Shown here piece after piece: positions 61,863 to 64,000 of a stretch of DNA of 64,000 nt. The notes below the pieces were generated by a model. The model was not told the origin of the DNA. It was given only the letters and a program-made list of their open reading frames with translations, and ran no database searches. The DNA comes from Actinomadura luteofluorescens. Its GTDB lineage: Bacteria > Actinomycetota > Actinomycetes > Streptosporangiales > Streptosporangiaceae. How positions within the stretch are numbered: position 1 is the stretch's first letter; the number at the start of each line of letters is the position of its first letter. Position numbers and translations under genes: made by a program. The stretch is from NCBI RefSeq assembly GCF_013409365.1, contig NZ_JACCBA010000001.1, positions 5,270,001-5,334,000 on the forward strand. Reading direction: 5' to 3'.

Positions 61863-61916
61863 CCGAGTGCGGCCGCGCGGAGTGACCGAGTGGGGCCGCG
61901 CGGAATGACCGTCGCG
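61848..61916 (+). repeat. Three 23-bp tandem repeats spanning the DUF4229 stop
   Basis: GGCCGCGCGGAGTGACCGAG-type units begin at 61848, 61871 and 61894; the third is diverged at its end. The stop codon of DUF4229 lies in the first unit. The period is not a multiple of three, so unit loss would change the C-terminus. Confidence 0.8.
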
Positions 61917-61955
61917 GAGTGCCCCCCGCCCCCGCGTGCAGGGCCTTGCGCGGCC

Positions 61956-61961
61956 TAGGCT
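61956..61961 (+). promoter_or_regulatory. -10 hexamer TAGGCT before menG
   Basis: TAGGCT lies exactly six bases before the ATG at 61968, so the menG transcript is probably leaderless. No Shine-Dalgarno is present. Confidence 0.5.
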
Positions 61962-61967
61962 GGGGTC

Positions 61968-62681
61968 ATGACCCGCGCTTCACTCGACAAGCAGCCCGCC
62001 GACGTGGCGGCGATGTTCGACGGCACCGCCGAGCGGTACGACCTGATGAACTCGCTGATGACCGGCGGCCAGGACCGGCGGTGGCGGCGGGAGGTCGTCC
62101 GGGCGCTGGAGGCGCGGCCGGGTGAGCGTGTCCTCGACCTCGCGGCCGGCACGGGGACCTCGTCCGTCCCGTTCGCCGAGGCCGGGGCCGACACGGTCGC
62201 GTGCGACTTCTCGCTCGGCATGCTGCGCGTCGGGGTGCGCCGCCAGGCGAACGTCACGGGCCTGCGGTTCGTGGCCGGCGACGCGCTGCGGCTGCCCTTC
62301 GCGGACGGCTCCTTCGACGCCGTCACGATCTCCTTCGGGCTCCGCAACGTCGCCGACACCGGGCTGGCGCTGCGCGAGCTGCGCCGGGTCGCCAGGCCCG
62401 GCGGGCGGCTGGTGATCTGCGAGGTGAGCCACCCCCCGAACGCGCTGCTGGCGCTCGGCCACAAGGCGCACCTGCGCTACGGGCTGCCGCTGCTGGCGCG
62501 GGTCAGCTCCAACCCCGACTCCTACCGCTACCTTGCCGAGTCGACGCTCGCCTGGCCCGACCAGGCGGGGCTGGCACGGCTCATCCAGGACGCGGGATGG
62601 GGCGAGGTGCGCTGGCGCGACCTCACGTTCGGCGTGGTGGCCCTGCACCATGCCGTCAACCCGTCCGTCAAGCCTGCTTGA
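61968..62681 (+). CDS. menG: Demethylmenaquinone methyltransferase
   Basis: 237 aa, UbiE/MenG family: C-methylation of demethylmenaquinone. [20 protein letters not shown] is the family N-terminus, [20 protein letters not shown] is the SAM site, and [50 protein letters not shown], the latter two as family motifs, follow. In streptomycetes menG sits near the geranylgeranyl reductase and the nuo operon, as seems to be the case here. Confidence 0.96.
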   Translation: MTRASLDKQPADVAAMFDGTAERYDLMNSLMTGGQDRRWRREVVRALEARPGERVLDLAAGTGTSSVPFAEAGADTVACDFSLGMLRVGVRRQANVTGLRFVAGDALRLPFADGSFDAVTISFGLRNVADTGLALRELRRVARPGGRLVICEVSHPPNALLALGHKAHLRYGLPLLARVSSNPDSYRYLAESTLAWPDQAGLARLIQDAGWGEVRWRDLTFGVVALHHAVNPSVKPA

Positions 62682-62756
62682 CAGACCGCGGCCGGTGGTT
62701 CGGACCGGTCCAAACTTGGACCGGCCCAGAAGTACCCACCAGTCGTGATAAAGGAA

Positions 62757-62794
62757 TAGACTCCCCACCGGATCCTTGTGAAGTACTTCACAAG
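62757..62794 (+). promoter_or_regulatory. Promoter -10 and perfect Rex operator before the reductase gene
   Basis: TAGACT (62757-62762) can be a -10. CTTGTGAAGTACTTCACAAG (62775-62794) is a perfect 20-bp palindrome and contains the full Rex consensus TTGTGAA-N4-TTCACAA (62776-62793). It ends 22 bases before the GTG at 62817, so bound Rex would block transcription just after initiation. Confidence 0.9.
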
Positions 62795-62816
62795 CGAACG
62801 AGCGAAGAGGACCATC

Positions 62817-64000
62817 GTGACCGACTCCACCCGACACGCGGATGTCATCGTCGTCGGGGCGGGCCCCGCCGGATCGTCGACCGCCTATTGGCTCGCGCAG
62901 GCCGGCCTGGACGTCTTCCTGCTGGAGAAGGCCACCTTCCCGCGCGACAAGATCTGCGGCGACGGCCTCACCCCGCGGGCCGTCCGGGCGCTCATCGGCA
63001 TGGGCGTCGACATCAACGACCCCGGCTGGGGACGCAACAAGGGCCTGCGCATCTACGGCGGCGGCGTCAAGGTCGAGCTGCCCTGGCCCGAGCTCGCGTC
63101 CTTCCCCGACTTCGGCCTCGTCCGCAAGCGCACCGACCTCGACCAGCTCCTCGCCGAGCACGCCGCCAAGGCCGGCGCTCAGCTCCTGCAGGGCTGCAAC
63201 GTGACGGGCCCGATCGTCGACGAGCGCACCGACCGCATCACCGGGGTCACCGCCGAGTACGAGGGCGAGGAGCTGGAGTTCCACGCGCCCCTGGTCGTCG
63301 CCGCCGACGGCAACTCGACCCGGCTGTCGCTCGCCATGGGGCTGCGGCGCCGCGAGGACCGGCCCATGGGCGTCGCGGTCCGCCGCTACTTCCAGACCCC
63401 CCGCCACGACGACGACTACATGGAGGCGTGGCTGGAGCTGTGGGACGGCCAGCGCCTCCTGCCCGGCTACGGCTGGGTGTTCGGCGTCGGCGACGGCACC
63501 TCCAACGTCGGCCTCGGCCTGCTCAACACCAGCAAGGCGTTCCAGAGCGTCGACTACCGCGGCATGCTCAAGAGCTGGTGCGCGCAGATGCCGGAGGACT
63601 GGCAGTTCGACGAGGAGCACGCGACCTCCAAGATCCGCGGCGCGGCGCTGCCGATGGGCTTCAACCGGCAGCCGCACTACACCCGCGGGATGCTGCTCGT
63701 CGGCGACGCCGGCGGCATGATCAACCCGTTCAACGGCGAGGGCATCGACTACGCCCTGGAGTCCGGCCGGCTGGCCGCCGACATCATGGTCCAGGCGCTC
63801 GCCCGCCGCACCCCCGCGCAGCGCGAGCGGACCCTCTACGAGTACCCGCGCATCCTCAAGGACGACCACGGCGGCTACTTCACCCTCGCCCGCGTGTTCG
63901 TCCAGGCGATCGGCGACCCGCGGGTCATGAAGTTCCTGACCGCGCACGGCCTGCCGCACCCGACGCTGATGCGCTTCACGCTGAAGCTCCTCGCGAACCT
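62817..64000 (+). CDS. Geranylgeranyl reductase family / menaquinone reductase (partial)
   Basis: Runs off the right edge after about 394 codons. FAD Rossmann loop VIVVGAGPAGSSTAYWLAQA, then FPRDKICGDGLTPRAVRAL, AADGNSTRLSLAMGL and the second FAD motif LLVGDAGGMINPFNGEGIDY, ALESGRLAADIM. Family members saturate isoprenoid tails; in mycobacteria the relative MenJ reduces one double bond of menaquinone. GTG start with GAAGAGG upstream. Neighbour menG and the Rex operator both support a menaquinone/respiration role. Confidence 0.92.
   Translation, partial: MTDSTRHADVIVVGAGPAGSSTAYWLAQAGLDVFLLEKATFPRDKICGDGLTPRAVRALIGMGVDINDPGWGRNKGLRIYGGGVKVELPWPELASFPDFGLVRKRTDLDQLLAEHAAKAGAQLLQGCNVTGPIVDERTDRITGVTAEYEGEELEFHAPLVVAADGNSTRLSLAMGLRRREDRPMGVAVRRYFQTPRHDDDYMEAWLELWDGQRLLPGYGWVFGVGDGTSNVGLGLLNTSKAFQSVDYRGMLKSWCAQMPEDWQFDEEHATSKIRGAALPMGFNRQPHYTRGMLLVGDAGGMINPFNGEGIDYALESGRLAADIMVQALARRTPAQRERTLYEYPRILKDDHGGYFTLARVFVQAIGDPRVMKFLTAHGLPHPTLMRFTLKLLAN

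Noticed and set aside
60578..61885. Single 435-codon frame starting as threonine ammonia-lyase
   Set aside because: After about residue 92 it becomes Arg/Gly/His-rich nonsense, while the proper continuation is in another frame; treated as a frameshifted gene instead.

Overview
The window is very GC-rich and uses actinobacterial signals: many GTG and some TTG starts, ATGA/GTGA stop-start overlaps, and many -10-like hexamers placed six bases before a start codon, which suggests leaderless mRNAs. The gene content points to a sporulating, mycelial actinobacterium: BldC and BldN homologues, the small basic ribosomal protein bS22, Rex, an Scr1-type XRE/DUF397 module, a SARP regulator and DisA. The block from proC to hemL has the order I recall from Streptomyces. 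The isolated repeats and ABC/SARP/P450 islands would fit a Thermomonosporaceae/Actinomadura-like genome, but that family assignment is inference.

Layout. 1-6.4 kb is accessory and gene-poor. It holds an imperfect 190-bp tandem repeat with a dispersed copy, a winged-helix/nucleotidyltransferase protein, an aminoglycoside-phosphotransferase-family protein, an atypical adenosine-deaminase-like protein and a NADAR-domain protein. 6.4-14.1 kb carries genome maintenance (mutY, disA, radA) and small-molecule enzymes. 14.2-19.8 kb has an ABC exporter with an upstream TetR gene, an LCP cell-wall ligase, proline dehydrogenase and proC. 19.8-28.6 kb has an HSL-type hydrolase, acuC, a small excisionase-like HTH protein, bS22, an epimerase, an acyltransferase, LtrA and a P450. 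28.7-33.7 kb is a DrrAB-like exporter facing a large SARP/AfsR regulator. 33.7-37.8 kb has the Scr1/DUF397/ATPase module, a frameshifted lipoprotein and a HAD phosphatase.

37.8-47.7 kb is the development/redox/tetrapyrrole core: bldN with a short anti-sigma-like ORF, a 7TM-ABM protein, glutaredoxin, rex, hemA, hemC, cobA-hemD, hemB and a small Prim-Pol-domain protein. 47.9-53.8 kb has a membrane pseudokinase, hemL and a LysR/EamA/DapA-like catabolic module. 53.8-58.6 kb is the cytochrome c maturation operon (phosphatase, resA, ccdA, resB, ccsB). 58.7-64.0 kb has a frameshifted HExxH metallopeptidase with a small partner, bldC, a frameshifted threonine ammonia-lyase, a DUF4229 protein, menG, and the 5' part of a geranylgeranyl/menaquinone reductase gene.

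How it works together. Rex-type operators lie in front of rex (and so of the following hem genes) and in front of the reductase gene at 62.8 kb. This suggests that heme supply and the quinone/respiratory chain are tied to NADH/NAD+. The cytochrome c maturation operon has a different 19-bp palindrome. The main oddities are four single-base indels in homopolymer runs affecting three genes, an exact 11-bp direct-repeat triplet before the drrAB-like operon that looks like a SARP site, a kinase-fold protein lacking its catalytic residues, and the 190-bp repeats.
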